From the NCBI GenBank assembly GCA_014584575.1, contig JACTMP010000027.1, positions 62,001-126,000 on the forward strand: DNA of 64,000 nt. Direction: 5' to 3'. The position numbers and the translations under genes were made by a program. This DNA is from Chloroflexota bacterium. GTDB lineage: Bacteria; Chloroflexota; Anaerolineae; Promineifilales; Promineifilaceae. This document shows positions 1-7,644 of this stretch, piece by piece (positions within the stretch are counted from its first letter, which is position 1; the number at the start of each line of letters is the position of its first letter). The notes below the pieces were generated by a model. It made no database searches. It saw only the letters and a program-made list of their open reading frames with translations, and was not told the origin of the DNA.

Positions 1-38
1 CCTCCAATCTCCGATCTCTAATCTCTAACCTCTAATCC
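1..38. repeat. Short-period repeat, GAGATTGG type, cut by window edge
   Basis: Degenerate 8-bp period pyrimidine-rich tract (AATCTC/CCTCTAATC type) directly before the first gene. It is the same family as tracts at 10165, 13152, 18766, 26584 and 44241. The inverted partner would lie to the left of the window. Confidence 0.7.
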
Positions 39-56
39 CCTTGTGGAGGGTATGGT

Positions 57-1712
57 ATGGCAAATATAGAACCCCTATCAACTGTAGACGCAGCCTGGCT
101 GCGTATGGAAGACCCCACCAATTTGATGATGGTGTCGGGCATTATAACGTTTAAGGAGCCGGTGGAATACGGCCGTATACGTGAGGTCATTGGGCGAAGG
201 CTGCTGCAATTTGATCGTTTCCGCAAACGTGTAGTGCAGTCTCGTGTGCCGCTGGCCCCGGCTTATTGGGAATTTGACCCCCACTTTAATCTGGATGCCC
301 ATTTGCATCGGGTGGCGCTGCCGGAGCCGGGCGACAAAGCCGCGTTGCAGGAAATGGTCAGCCATTTGATGAGTATGCCGTTGGATTTCACCAAGCCGCT
401 GTGGATGGCGCATGTAATTGAGAACTATGAGGGGGGCACGGCCGTTTGTGTGCGGCTGCACCATTGTATTGCCGATGGTATGGCATTGGTTTATGTGCTG
501 CTCTCGCTGACGGATTTGTCGCCCGATGCCAAAGTGGGCAGCAATGACAAAATCAAACAGCCGCGCTCACGCCGGGGATTGTTAGGCGGCGGCATTACCT
601 CCATCCTCAAACAAACCTCGGTGGCCACGGGCACGGCGCGCAGCCTGACCAGACGGGCGCTGCATGAAGGCCGCACCACGCTCACCCGCCCTACACGGGC
701 GGTGGAGATCGCCCAATGGGGCGGGGATAATGTACTGGCGGCGGGCCGCCTGTTCTTGCGTTCCCATGATCCTGATACCTCTTTTAAGGGCAAATTGGGC
801 ACCCAAAAACGGGCCGCCTGGTCACGGCAGTTGTCCATGAAGGACGTGAAAAAGATCAAAAATGCCACCGGCGGCACAGTGAATGACGTGTTGGTGGCGG
901 CCATGACCGGCGGGCTGCGGCGGTATTTGTTGGCGCGTGGGGAGGATGTGCGTGGGCTGAGTTTCCGCGCCGCCGTGCCCATTAACCTGCGCCAGCCGGA
1001 CGAAATGGGCACCCTGGGCAATAAATTCGGCCTGCTCTTTTTGGATTTGCCCGTTGGTATTGCCGACCCGCTGGATCGGCTGAACGAAGTCCACAAACGA
1101 ATGGAAGAGCTGAAAACTTCCAAAGAAGGTCCGGTAGGGCTGGCCGTATTAGGCACAATGGGTGTTGTGCCCCAGGAATTGCATGGGACGTTGATAGAGA
1201 TATTTGGGAAAAAGCTCACGGCCGTGATGACCAACGTGCCCGGCCCGCCTATGCCATTGTATATGGGTGGGCGTCGCATCCATGAACTGATGTTTTGGGT
1301 GCCGCAGTCGGGCCGCCTGGGGTTAGGCATTAGCATCATCAGCTATGCCGGTAAGGTGCAGCTGGGTGTGGCCACAGACGCCGGCTTAGTGCCCAACCCG
1401 GACGCCATCATTGAAGGTTTTTACCAGGAATTTGATGATCTGCTGGCATTGGCGGCGGAGGCGGAAGCCATTATGCAGCAGACCCCATTACCTGTGGCGG
1501 CGGTGGAAACGGCCGTTACCTTCAGCCCCAATGGCGATTTGCAGCACATCAATGGCATTGGCCCCACCTATGCCGCTCGCCTGCAAGAGGCCGGTATTGT
1601 GACCAAAGAACAACTGATGGTGCTGCCTTCGGAAAAACTGGCAGAGATATTAGACACTTCTCTGTCACGCGCCGAAAGCATTCTGGCCGAGGCCCAAAAA
1701 GCAGCAGGGTAA
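57..1712 (+). CDS. WS/DGAT-type acyltransferase with C-terminal helix-hairpin domain
   Basis: This 551-residue protein is a wax ester synthase/diacylglycerol acyltransferase-like enzyme, which would transfer acyl-CoA to a fatty alcohol or diacylglycerol at the membrane. The catalytic motif HHCIADG is at residues 135-141, and the family blocks ending in NVPGPP and a 'NDVLVAA' segment are present. The last ~55 residues (after about 495) form an extra unit beginning 'INGIGPTYAARLQEAGI', like the DUF4332/helix-hairpin-helix family, which is not part of ordinary WS/DGAT proteins. The start is set by GGAGGG at 45-50, six bases before ATG. Its stop codon lies inside the hairpin repeat at 1707-1745. 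The substrate cannot be told from sequence. Confidence 0.88.
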   Translation: MANIEPLSTVDAAWLRMEDPTNLMMVSGIITFKEPVEYGRIREVIGRRLLQFDRFRKRVVQSRVPLAPAYWEFDPHFNLDAHLHRVALPEPGDKAALQEMVSHLMSMPLDFTKPLWMAHVIENYEGGTAVCVRLHHCIADGMALVYVLLSLTDLSPDAKVGSNDKIKQPRSRRGLLGGGITSILKQTSVATGTARSLTRRALHEGRTTLTRPTRAVEIAQWGGDNVLAAGRLFLRSHDPDTSFKGKLGTQKRAAWSRQLSMKDVKKIKNATGGTVNDVLVAAMTGGLRRYLLARGEDVRGLSFRAAVPINLRQPDEMGTLGNKFGLLFLDLPVGIADPLDRLNEVHKRMEELKTSKEGPVGLAVLGTMGVVPQELHGTLIEIFGKKLTAVMTNVPGPPMPLYMGGRRIHELMFWVPQSGRLGLGISIISYAGKVQLGVATDAGLVPNPDAIIEGFYQEFDDLLALAAEAEAIMQQTPLPVAAVETAVTFSPNGDLQHINGIGPTYAARLQEAGIVTKEQLMVLPSEKLAEILDTSLSRAESILAEAQKAAG

Positions 1713-1745
1713 CGGGTGGCAGGTATTACCTGCCACCCGTTACCC
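1707..1745 (+). terminator. Perfect 18-bp hairpin overlapping the stop codon
   Basis: Arms 1707-1724 and 1728-1745 are perfectly complementary around a 3-base loop. The arms contain the GGCAGGT-type repeat unit also seen at 5460-5545 and 27941-28018. The stop codon of the acyltransferase (1710-1712) is in the left arm. There is no T-run, so termination is possible but not certain. Confidence 0.6.
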
Positions 1746-1749
1746 TACA

Positions 1750-1778
1750 TTGCGACGGCCGTACCTTTATGTTAGAAT
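1750..1778 (+). promoter_or_regulatory. Putative promoter of the cNMP-binding protein
   Basis: TTGCGA (1750-1755), 17-bp spacer, TAGAAT (1773-1778), followed by CGCC. An ACGGCCGT octamer lies at the start of the spacer. The same -10/discriminator pattern (TAnAATCGCC) precedes the LuxR gene at 36162 and murJ at 46328. Confidence 0.5.
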
Positions 1779-1814
1779 CGCCCCAGTTCAGACCTTGAGA
1801 AGTGAGGGTTTTTT

Positions 1815-2327
1815 ATGCAACAAAGTATTGCCGCCATCCTGTCCGTTACCGAAATTTTTGACAATCTGACCACAACCCAACTGGAACTGGTGGCCTCCAT
1901 TTGTGAAATGGCCTCCTACAACCAGGGGGATGTCTTGTTGCAAGAAAACGAAAGCACCACAGAGTTGTATGTCATTGCCAGGGGCGGCGTCGAAATTTTA
2001 ATGAACCCCTCGCTGGTGGGCGCTGAGCAAGACAAATATGAACCTGTGGTTATCACTGAACTGCGCCAGGGGCAGGTTTTTGGTGAAGTCGCCCTGGTGG
2101 ACGAAGGCATCCGCTCCGCTACCGCTCGTGTTAGTCAGGATAACACCACCCTGCTTAAAGTGCCGCGTGACCGCTTGATGCTGTTATGTGATAGCTACCC
2201 CGATTTGGGTTATAAAGTGATGAAGAATGTCGCTGCCGATCTGGCTTTCAAAATACGGAACACAGACCTGACGGTGCGCCAATACCAACTGATGCTATCT
2301 CAATCGGAACCGGACGAAACATCATAG
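1815..2327 (+). CDS. Cyclic nucleotide-binding domain protein
   Basis: A 170-residue protein made of a single cNMP-binding (CAP effector-like) domain. The hairpin region QGDVLLQEN and the phosphate-binding cassette 'FGEVALVDEGIRSATARV' (about residues 89-107) fit the family, including the Arg that contacts the cyclic phosphate. There is no helix-turn-helix after the domain, so it is not a complete CRP-type transcription factor. It probably acts as a ligand-sensing partner for another protein. The start has a purine-rich stretch GTGAGGG upstream. Its own promoter appears to lie at 1750-1778. Confidence 0.85.
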   Translation: MQQSIAAILSVTEIFDNLTTTQLELVASICEMASYNQGDVLLQENESTTELYVIARGGVEILMNPSLVGAEQDKYEPVVITELRQGQVFGEVALVDEGIRSATARVSQDNTTLLKVPRDRLMLLCDSYPDLGYKVMKNVAADLAFKIRNTDLTVRQYQLMLSQSEPDETS

Positions 2328-2571
2328 GTGTCTTTGCGTTCTTAATAGATAGGAGAGATGCTAAACATGGTAGGAGACACCGGCCGGGGAGTTGCCGGTG
2401 CAAACACAACGATAGCCACGACAGCCATTCTCTCATGTGCAACACGATTCATGAACGCAGTTGTTCAACAAGATAGCAGGTGGAGCCAGGTAAACGCGGT
2501 GAATCTTTATCAGAATAAACCGCAGGTTAAGCTACGGCTGCCGCATTCTCATACTGAATTGGCAAACAAAG
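2328..2571 (+). other. 244-bp leader before the CinA-like gene; possible small ORF
   Basis: No recognisable gene. A 7-bp hairpin (CACCGGC 2378-2384 / GCCGGTG 2394-2400) is present. An open frame runs from ATG 2367 (AGGAGAG at 2351-2357, nine bases upstream) to a TGA at 2580-2582, overlapping the next start by 11 bases. Its product (about 71 residues) resembles nothing I know. It could be a translated leader, a structured RNA or chance. Confidence 0.3.
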
Positions 2572-3702
2572 ATGAAAGTTGAAATTGTCAGCATCGGCAC
2601 CGAACTGCTGGTGAGTGACATTCTGGACACAAATTCCGCTTTTATCTCCCGCAGCCTACGCGAGATAAAAGTGGATTTGACGTGCAAGGTGACGGTGGGT
2701 GATGACCCAGAGATGATCGCCGATGCGTTACGTTCTGCCTTGCGCCGCGCTGATGTGGTCATTTCTACGGGGGGGTTAGGGACAGGTCGGGATGATTATA
2801 CGCGGCAGGCAGTCACGGCCGTTACCGGACGTGAACTATTGCCACACCTGCCAGGAGTGGCCGGCGCCCTGGTGCTGGGGGACCCGGATGTGCATATGTG
2901 TGGCATTCTCCTGGAGGAAGATGCGGGCACACTGATTTGTTTACCCGGTAACCGGCGTGAAATTTCTTATCTTTTAGATAATGAAGTGCTGCCCTTTTTA
3001 CGCCAACAAATTCATTCGGAAACCAGAACCGACTGGGCTTTGCTGCGCAGTGTTGGGTTGATGGAAAGTAATTTGAAACAAGACCTGGCCGACCTGACCA
3101 CCGATCCACAACACCGGGTCACATTTGACTCGTTTGCCGGGCAAACGAACATTCGCTTGTGGGTGCAGGCCAATTCTGACGAAGAGGTGCAAAACGAACT
3201 GCGTCGCATGACGGCCGTCGTGCGCGAACGCTTGGGCGACCACATTTATGGCACCGAAGCAGACCGGTTAGAAGACGTTGTGCTGCATGCGCTCATCCAA
3301 AATGGTGTCAAAGTTACCTTGCTGGAATGTTATACCAACCAGATCATCACCGATACGCTGACCCGGTTGCCGGGCAACCAAAAGGTGCTTAATGCCATGC
3401 CCTGGCAAACCTGGTACGAAGCCGCCGATAAACTACAGTTGGAAGCGGTGGCGCAGCATAATTTGACACAATGGTGCCGCCAGGCCGCCGAGAAATTGGT
3501 GGAACTGTCTGGGGATACCTTAGGGTTGGTGGTGTATAGCAACATGACACAGGGTGGGGTGCAAATCCTGGTGACGCTGGCTTCACCCAATGGCGCATCC
3601 GTTACCCAACGCTCATTTGGCGGCCACCCGGATAATATCGACCAGTGGGCCTTGACTTTGGGCTTGAGTCATTTGCGCCGCTGGTTGTTGGTACACGGGT
3701 AG
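2572..3702 (+). CDS. CinA-like protein with degenerate amidase domain
   Basis: 376 residues. The N-terminal half (1-170) is a MoaB/Mog-like molybdopterin-binding fold with 'GTELLVSDILDTNS' and 'GGLGTGRDDYT', as in CinA, where this part carries ADP-ribose/NMN-type pyrophosphatase activity. The C-terminal part lines up with the CinA/PncC nicotinamide-nucleotide amidase domain. However, where active enzymes have the ESCTGG motif this protein reads ECYTNQ, so the catalytic serine and both glycines are replaced. Deamidase activity is therefore doubtful. The gene is followed four bases later by the glycosyltransferase gene, suggesting co-transcription. Confidence 0.85.
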   Translation: MKVEIVSIGTELLVSDILDTNSAFISRSLREIKVDLTCKVTVGDDPEMIADALRSALRRADVVISTGGLGTGRDDYTRQAVTAVTGRELLPHLPGVAGALVLGDPDVHMCGILLEEDAGTLICLPGNRREISYLLDNEVLPFLRQQIHSETRTDWALLRSVGLMESNLKQDLADLTTDPQHRVTFDSFAGQTNIRLWVQANSDEEVQNELRRMTAVVRERLGDHIYGTEADRLEDVVLHALIQNGVKVTLLECYTNQIITDTLTRLPGNQKVLNAMPWQTWYEAADKLQLEAVAQHNLTQWCRQAAEKLVELSGDTLGLVVYSNMTQGGVQILVTLASPNGASVTQRSFGGHPDNIDQWALTLGLSHLRRWLLVHG

Positions 3703-3706
3703 GAGC

Positions 3707-5011
3707 ATGGCTGGAATGCGGATCGGGATGGTTACGGCCGTTTATAAGCCAGTCGTTAATGGGGTAACACGCATGGTGGAGTTGTACCGGCACTATTTGG
3801 AGGCTGCCGGTTATGATGTCACCATCTTCACCCTGGGTGCGCCGGATCCCAGTGACGATGATCACATCATTCGCTCGCCTGGTTTTCAAGTGAGTGACCG
3901 GGGCTATTACCTGACGCCCGGCTTTTCCCGCGCCGTGCAAAAGTTGATGCGCCAGATGGACATTTTGCACTCGCATCACCTGATCATGGGTGTGGAGATG
4001 GCCCACCGTTACGGCCGTTGCCCCGTCATTTACACCAACCATACCCGGTATGACCTGTATGGCAATGCCATTTTGAACCTGCCGCAATCGGCGGCGGATG
4101 CCATCTTGCGCCAGCTCTGGCCCGATTTCTGTGATTATGCAGATACGGTAATTGCCCCTTCGGAAAGCGTGCGCCAGATCATGCTCGATTTTGGCGTGCG
4201 TACCCCCATTCTCACCATTGAAAATGGCATCGAACTGGCTGCATTTCACCAGCCCCCCCAGCCGCGCCGTAAAGCTGATTTTGGTCTGGCCGACACGGCC
4301 GTGCTCCTGCTTTATGTGGGGCGTCTGGCCCCGGAAAAGGATGTGGATGGTTTAATTGACCAGTTTGCCATTGCTGCCGATGTGGCCCCTGACCTGCACC
4401 TGATGCTGGTGGGAGATGGGCTGAGTCGAGAAATGCTGGTGGCGCAGGTACACCAATTGGGGCTGAAAGACCGTGTCCACTTTACCGGCCCTGTGCCGGC
4501 GGCGGAGGTGCCCGATTACATGGTCATGGCCGACATCTTTGTCACCGCTTCCGTCTCGGAAGTGCATCCGCTCACGGTGATTGAAGCCATGGCCGCCGGG
4601 TTGCCGGTGGTCGCCGTGTCGTCGCCAGGCATTAGCGACAGCGTAGAATCCGGCCAGACCGGGCTGCTCACCACCCGGCCCGATGGCGGCCTGGCTGCGG
4701 CGATGGTGGGATTGGCGCTCAACCCGGCGCGGCGCGCCCAGATGAGCGCCGCCGCCCGCGCCGCCAGCGACCGGTATGATATTCGGCGCACGGTGGCGCT
4801 GACGCAGGCGTTGTATGAACAACTAAACGCCGAACGCCCTGATCTCAAGCGCAAACAGCCTCACGGCCGTCGCTACCTCTACCGGCAGCGTGTTCAATCT
4901 ACGCTCAACCGCATCTTTAAGCCGGACGAAAGTGAGAATCCGCTGCCACACTGGTTTAACCCGGAGTTTTGGCTGCGGGACCGGCGCGACCAGCATGACC
5001 AATGGAAATAG
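3707..5011 (+). CDS. Glycosyltransferase family 4 (GT-B)
   Basis: 434 residues. The N-terminal half begins 'MRIGMVTAVYKPVVNGVTR', the donor/acceptor loop typical of GT4 enzymes acting on lipids. The C-terminal half has 'LLYVGRLAPEKDVDGLI' and the E-x7-E motif (SEVHPLTVIEAMAAGLPVV). It probably adds a sugar from a nucleotide-sugar to a diacylglycerol or phosphatidylinositol-type acceptor at the cytoplasmic face of the membrane. The acceptor is an inference from the N-terminal pattern. The start has TAGGAG four bases upstream and lies four bases after the CinA-like gene. The 3' end overlaps yraN by 17 bases. Confidence 0.88.
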   Translation: MAGMRIGMVTAVYKPVVNGVTRMVELYRHYLEAAGYDVTIFTLGAPDPSDDDHIIRSPGFQVSDRGYYLTPGFSRAVQKLMRQMDILHSHHLIMGVEMAHRYGRCPVIYTNHTRYDLYGNAILNLPQSAADAILRQLWPDFCDYADTVIAPSESVRQIMLDFGVRTPILTIENGIELAAFHQPPQPRRKADFGLADTAVLLLYVGRLAPEKDVDGLIDQFAIAADVAPDLHLMLVGDGLSREMLVAQVHQLGLKDRVHFTGPVPAAEVPDYMVMADIFVTASVSEVHPLTVIEAMAAGLPVVAVSSPGISDSVESGQTGLLTTRPDGGLAAAMVGLALNPARRAQMSAAARAASDRYDIRRTVALTQALYEQLNAERPDLKRKQPHGRRYLYRQRVQSTLNRIFKPDESENPLPHWFNPEFWLRDRRDQHDQWK

Positions 5012-5387
5012 AGGCGGCCAGGCAGACGGCCGTAAAAAACTGGGCGCCTGGGGTGAACGGCTGGCCGCCACCCACCTGGAAAGTCGGGGCTATGCCATCA
5101 TCGCCCGCAATTGGCGCTGCCGCCACGGGGAAATTGACCTGATCGCCCAGGCCGGTGAACTGGTGTTGTTTGTGGAAGTAAAAACCCGGCGCGGCCGTGA
5201 CATGGGTGCGCCAGAAGAAGGGTTAACCCCCGCCAAATCACGCAAATTGATCGCATTGGCAGAAACCTATATGGCCGAACACGACCTGGACGCCGACTGG
5301 CGTATTGATCTGGTGGCCGTTGAACTGGATAAATCGGGCAAGCTGATGCGCTGCGAGCATATCCCCAACGCGGTGTTGGGGTGGTGA
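4995..5387 (+). CDS. yraN: YraN/UPF0102 family nuclease-like protein
   Basis: 130 residues, the usual length of this family. It shows the order 'GAWGERLAATHLESRGY', HGEIDLIA and FVEVKTRRG, i.e. the D...ExK core of the PD-(D/E)xK nuclease fold. The family is widespread and often found beside rnhB or processing genes. Its role is thought to be in DNA recombination or repair but is not settled. I chose ATG 4995, overlapping the upstream gene by 17 bases, because homologues begin close to the GxxGE motif. The stop codon TGA is formed by the first unit of the GGTGAGG-type repeat. Confidence 0.85.
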   Translation: MTNGNRGGQADGRKKLGAWGERLAATHLESRGYAIIARNWRCRHGEIDLIAQAGELVLFVEVKTRRGRDMGAPEEGLTPAKSRKLIALAETYMAEHDLDADWRIDLVAVELDKSGKLMRCEHIPNAVLGW

Positions 5388-5427
5388 GGGGATGAGCAGG
5401 TGAGGGGGTGAGGGGGTGATGAGGTGA
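5381..5427. repeat. Short-period repeat, GGTGAGG type
   Basis: About six imperfect 7-8-bp units (GGTGAGGG, GATGAGCAG and similar). It supplies the yraN stop codon and runs toward the miaA start. Same family at 6433-6476 and 54642-54682. Confidence 0.75.
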
Positions 5428-5446
5428 ATGATGGCCTGGGACAAGT

Positions 5447-6460
5447 ATGCAGGAGGAATATAGGCAGGTGGCAGGTGGAAAGTGGCAGGTGGAAAGTGGC
5501 AGGTGGAAGGTGGCAGGTGCTGACCTGCAACCTGCAACCAGCCATTTGCCACTCCTGGTCCTGGTGGGGGCGACGGCCGTTGGCAAAACGGCGCTCTCCC
5601 TTACCCTGGCGGAACAATTTGGCAGCGAGATTGTTTCCGCCGATTCGCGCCTGTTTTACCGGGGCATGGACATTGGCACGGCCAAACCGTCAGCAGCGGA
5701 ACGCACGGCCGTACCCCACCATCTAATTGACATTTGTAACCCTGACGAAACACTCTCGTTGGGTGCATACCAAAAGCTGGCCTATGCCGCCATTGATGCC
5801 ATTCAGAGGCACGGCCGTTTGCCCATTCTGGTTGGCGGCACAGGGCAATATGTGAAAGCGGTGATTGAAGGGTGGGGCATTCCCGCAGTTGCGCCACAAC
5901 CCGCTTTGCGAGAGGTTCTGTCCCGGCTGGATGGCGCGGAACTGGCGCGTTGGCTGCGTGTGCTTGATCCCGCCAGCCAGATTGACCCGCGCAATACCCG
6001 CCGCGTCATTCGCGCTCTGGAGGTGACGCTGGTCAGCGGTATCCCCATCTCTGTTTTGCAGCGCAAATCACCGCCGCCGTATGCTATTCAGGTGATCGGC
6101 CTCTACCTGGAGCGGGCCGCGCACTATGCGCGCATTGATGCCAGGGTGGACGGGATGATGGCCGCCGGTTTGTTGGCGGAGTTGGAAGGATTGCGGGCAA
6201 TGGGTTACGGCCGTACCCTCCCGGCGATGAGCGGCCTGGGCTACCAGCAGTTGTGGGCCTACCTGGAGGGGGAGATGGCGCTGGAGACGGCCGTGGAGCG
6301 CATCAAATTTGAAACGCATCGCTTCGCCCGCCACCAGGCCGCCTGGTTCCGCCGCGACGACCCCACCATCACATGGTTTGATGCCAGCCAGCCCGATGTG
6401 GGCACGGCCGTGAGCCAGCTTGTGGCCGAGTGGCTGACGGGTGAAGGGGTGAAGGGGTGA
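5447..6460 (+). CDS. miaA: tRNA dimethylallyltransferase MiaA
   Basis: 337 residues. It transfers a dimethylallyl group to A37 of tRNAs reading UNN codons. The P-loop GATAVGKT, 'DSRLFYRGMDIGTAKP' and the GGTGQY motif are all present, and length is normal for the core. The N-terminal ~35 residues before 'LPLLVLVGATAVGKT' are odd: they are encoded by the GGCAGGT-type tract at 5460-5545. ATG 5447 has no clear ribosome site. AGGAGG at 5451-5456 instead favours the in-frame GTG at 5468, which still leaves a repeat-encoded extension. The C-terminus (GEGVKG then stop) is encoded by a GGTGAAGG-type tract. So both ends of this conserved enzyme are made from repeat DNA. Confidence 0.9.
   Translation: MQEEYRQVAGGKWQVESGRWKVAGADLQPATSHLPLLVLVGATAVGKTALSLTLAEQFGSEIVSADSRLFYRGMDIGTAKPSAAERTAVPHHLIDICNPDETLSLGAYQKLAYAAIDAIQRHGRLPILVGGTGQYVKAVIEGWGIPAVAPQPALREVLSRLDGAELARWLRVLDPASQIDPRNTRRVIRALEVTLVSGIPISVLQRKSPPPYAIQVIGLYLERAAHYARIDARVDGMMAAGLLAELEGLRAMGYGRTLPAMSGLGYQQLWAYLEGEMALETAVERIKFETHRFARHQAAWFRRDDPTITWFDASQPDVGTAVSQLVAEWLTGEGVKG
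5460..5545. repeat. Short-period repeat, GGCAGGT type, inside miaA 5' end
   Basis: About ten imperfect 7-bp units (GTGGCAG, GTGGAAA) followed by a short inverted part (CCTGCAACC, GCCATTTGCCACTCC). In frame with miaA and encoding its N-terminal extension. Related tracts at 1707-1745 and 27941-28018. Confidence 0.85.
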
Positions 6461-6499
6461 AGAGGTGAAGGAGTGATCAATTACCCAATTACCCATCAA
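6433..6499. repeat. Short-period repeats, GGTGAAGG and AATTACCC types
   Basis: GGTGAAGG units from 6433 encode the MiaA C-terminus and stop, then CAATTACC units (6479-6494) continue to the end of the convergent Calx-beta remnant. Confidence 0.7.
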
Positions 6500-6933
6500 G
6501 GTTTCCAAATCGCTGGCAGGTAGACCCGCCAGCCGGGGACAGGTGGTGGGTCGTCATCCAGGATTGTGCCCACGGCCGTATCATTTCCCAACTCGCCATT
6601 CACCGGATTACTCAAAACCAGGGTGAAACTGCGATCCCCGTCGTCCATATCATTGTTGAGCAAGGGGACGGTGAGGACGGCCGTGGCCTGCCCGGCAGGT
6701 ATCATTAGTGTGCCGGAGATAGGCTGGTAATCCATGCCAGCAACGGCCGTGCCATCCAGCGTCCCGTAATCCACCAACACATCCTGTTCACTGGTGATGT
6801 TGAGGGTGATGGTGAAGGTGAGGAAGGGGTCGCTTTCGACGGCCGTGCTGTCCGAAATAGAGATGGTGGGTAGTGTCGGCGGCGGGGGTGTAGGCGGGTT
6901 CGGCCAGCCAGGGTTCGTAGAGGGCATTGCCAT
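6496..6933 (-). pseudogene. 5'-truncated Calx-beta domain protein
   Basis: The frame encodes a single Calx-beta domain (about residues 22-130: 'ISDSTAVESDPFLTF...' to 'VGTILDDD') after a Pro-rich linker, and ends in 'WRVYLPAIWKP'. This C-terminus resembles the YLP-type ends of many secreted Chloroflexota proteins. There is no signal peptide. Upstream the frame stays open (reading AVKWSEIRC) only to a TAG about 45 bases before the first ATG, and then runs into the csoR promoter. I read it as the 3' remnant of a larger secreted or adhesion-type protein. A genuine small protein starting at 6933 is less likely. Confidence 0.55.
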
Positions 6934-6952
6934 ACACCGGATTTCGGACCAT

Positions 6953-6981
6953 TTGACAGCGTTCCCCTAACAAGGTATCAT
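6953..6981 (+). promoter_or_regulatory. csoR promoter
   Basis: TTGACA (6953-6958), 17-bp spacer, TATCAT (6976-6981). Near-consensus housekeeping promoter driving the copper module. Confidence 0.8.
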
Positions 6982-6989
6982 CCTGGCGC

Positions 6990-7013
6990 ACCCCTCCCCC
7001 CAGGGGGTGGGGT
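6990..7013 (+). promoter_or_regulatory. Putative CsoR operator
   Basis: G/C-run inverted repeat, arms 6990-7000 and 7003-7013 (10 of 11 pairs), with the C-run/G-run layout known for CsoR operators. It sits just downstream of the -10 element, where repressor binding would block initiation. Confidence 0.65.
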
Positions 7014-7029
7014 AGAAGGCAAAAACAAA

Positions 7030-7308
7030 ATGAATGACATGACCAAACAGGCTGTGAGCCAACGTTTAGCCAGCGCCGCCGGACACATCAAAGGCATTGA
7101 GCGCATGGTGCAGGAAGACACCTACTGCATTGACGTGATCAAACAGATTCAGGCCGTGCAGGCCGCCCTCAACCGCGTCAGCGCCATGATCCTGGACAAC
7201 CACCTGCAAACCTGCGTCACCACCGCCATCCAGGGGGAAGACCCGGAAGAGCGGCAGCGCGTGTTGAATGAAGTGACCAGCGTGTTCGATATGTCGAACC
7301 GAATTTAA
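7030..7308 (+). CDS. csoR: CsoR-family copper-sensing repressor
   Basis: 92-residue all-helical DUF156 protein. The Cu(I) ligands of the family are present with the right spacing: Cys33, His58 and Cys62, matching the x-C-H-C pattern (25 then 4 residues) of Mycobacterium CsoR. Formaldehyde or nickel sensors of the same family lack this exact set. It would bind the G/C-run operator in its own leader and release it on Cu(I) binding. It is the first gene of a copZ-copA module, with 30 bases to the next gene, so autoregulation is likely. Confidence 0.9.
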   Translation: MNDMTKQAVSQRLASAAGHIKGIERMVQEDTYCIDVIKQIQAVQAALNRVSAMILDNHLQTCVTTAIQGEDPEERQRVLNEVTSVFDMSNRI

Positions 7309-7338
7309 CTTTCCCGACAAAACAAAGGAGAAATACCC

Positions 7339-7560
7339 ATGAACACCAAAACCTTCACCGTGCCCAACATTAGCTGCGGCCACTGCACCCATACCATTGA
7401 GATGGAAGTAGGCGAACTGGCCGGTGTCACCCACGTGAAAGCGGTGCAAGACAGCAAACAAGTAACCGTCGAATGGCAAGACCCGGCCACCTGGCCGCAA
7501 ATTCAGGCCCTTTTGCAGGAAATAAATTACCCGCCAGAAGGGTTGATTCAGATTCAATGA
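7339..7560 (+). CDS. copZ: CopZ-like copper chaperone (HMA domain)
   Basis: 73 residues forming one heavy-metal-associated domain of the ferredoxin-like fold. The metal site reads 'VPNISCGHCTHTIEMEV', so the pair is CGHC in place of the more usual MxCxxC with a preceding methionine. AAAGGAG precedes the ATG by nine bases. Position between csoR and copA supports a role in delivering Cu(I) to the ATPase. Confidence 0.88.
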   Translation: MNTKTFTVPNISCGHCTHTIEMEVGELAGVTHVKAVQDSKQVTVEWQDPATWPQIQALLQEINYPPEGLIQIQ

Positions 7561-7567
7561 GTGGAGC

Positions 7568-7627
7568 GGCGAGGCAGTTGGGGAATACCTGGTCTTGCCA
7601 GACAAATTTAAACCCAACAGCCTCGCC
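7568..7627. repeat. 60-bp stem-loop between copZ and copA
   Basis: Arms 7568-7582 and 7613-7627 pair at 14 of 15 positions (GGCGAGGC/GCCTCGCC core). The interior holds a smaller hairpin around TGGTCTTGCCA. It lies in the 84-bp gap before copA and may act as an mRNA structure or be a small dispersed element. Confidence 0.6.
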
Positions 7628-7644
7628 CCTACGGTTGGTATCCC

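Noticed and set aside
2370..2420. Possible cobalamin-type riboswitch box in the leader of the CinA-like gene
   Set aside because: Only a short GCCGGTGCAAA resemblance and a 7-bp hairpin; the flanking conserved boxes are missing and the gene is not a B12-related one.
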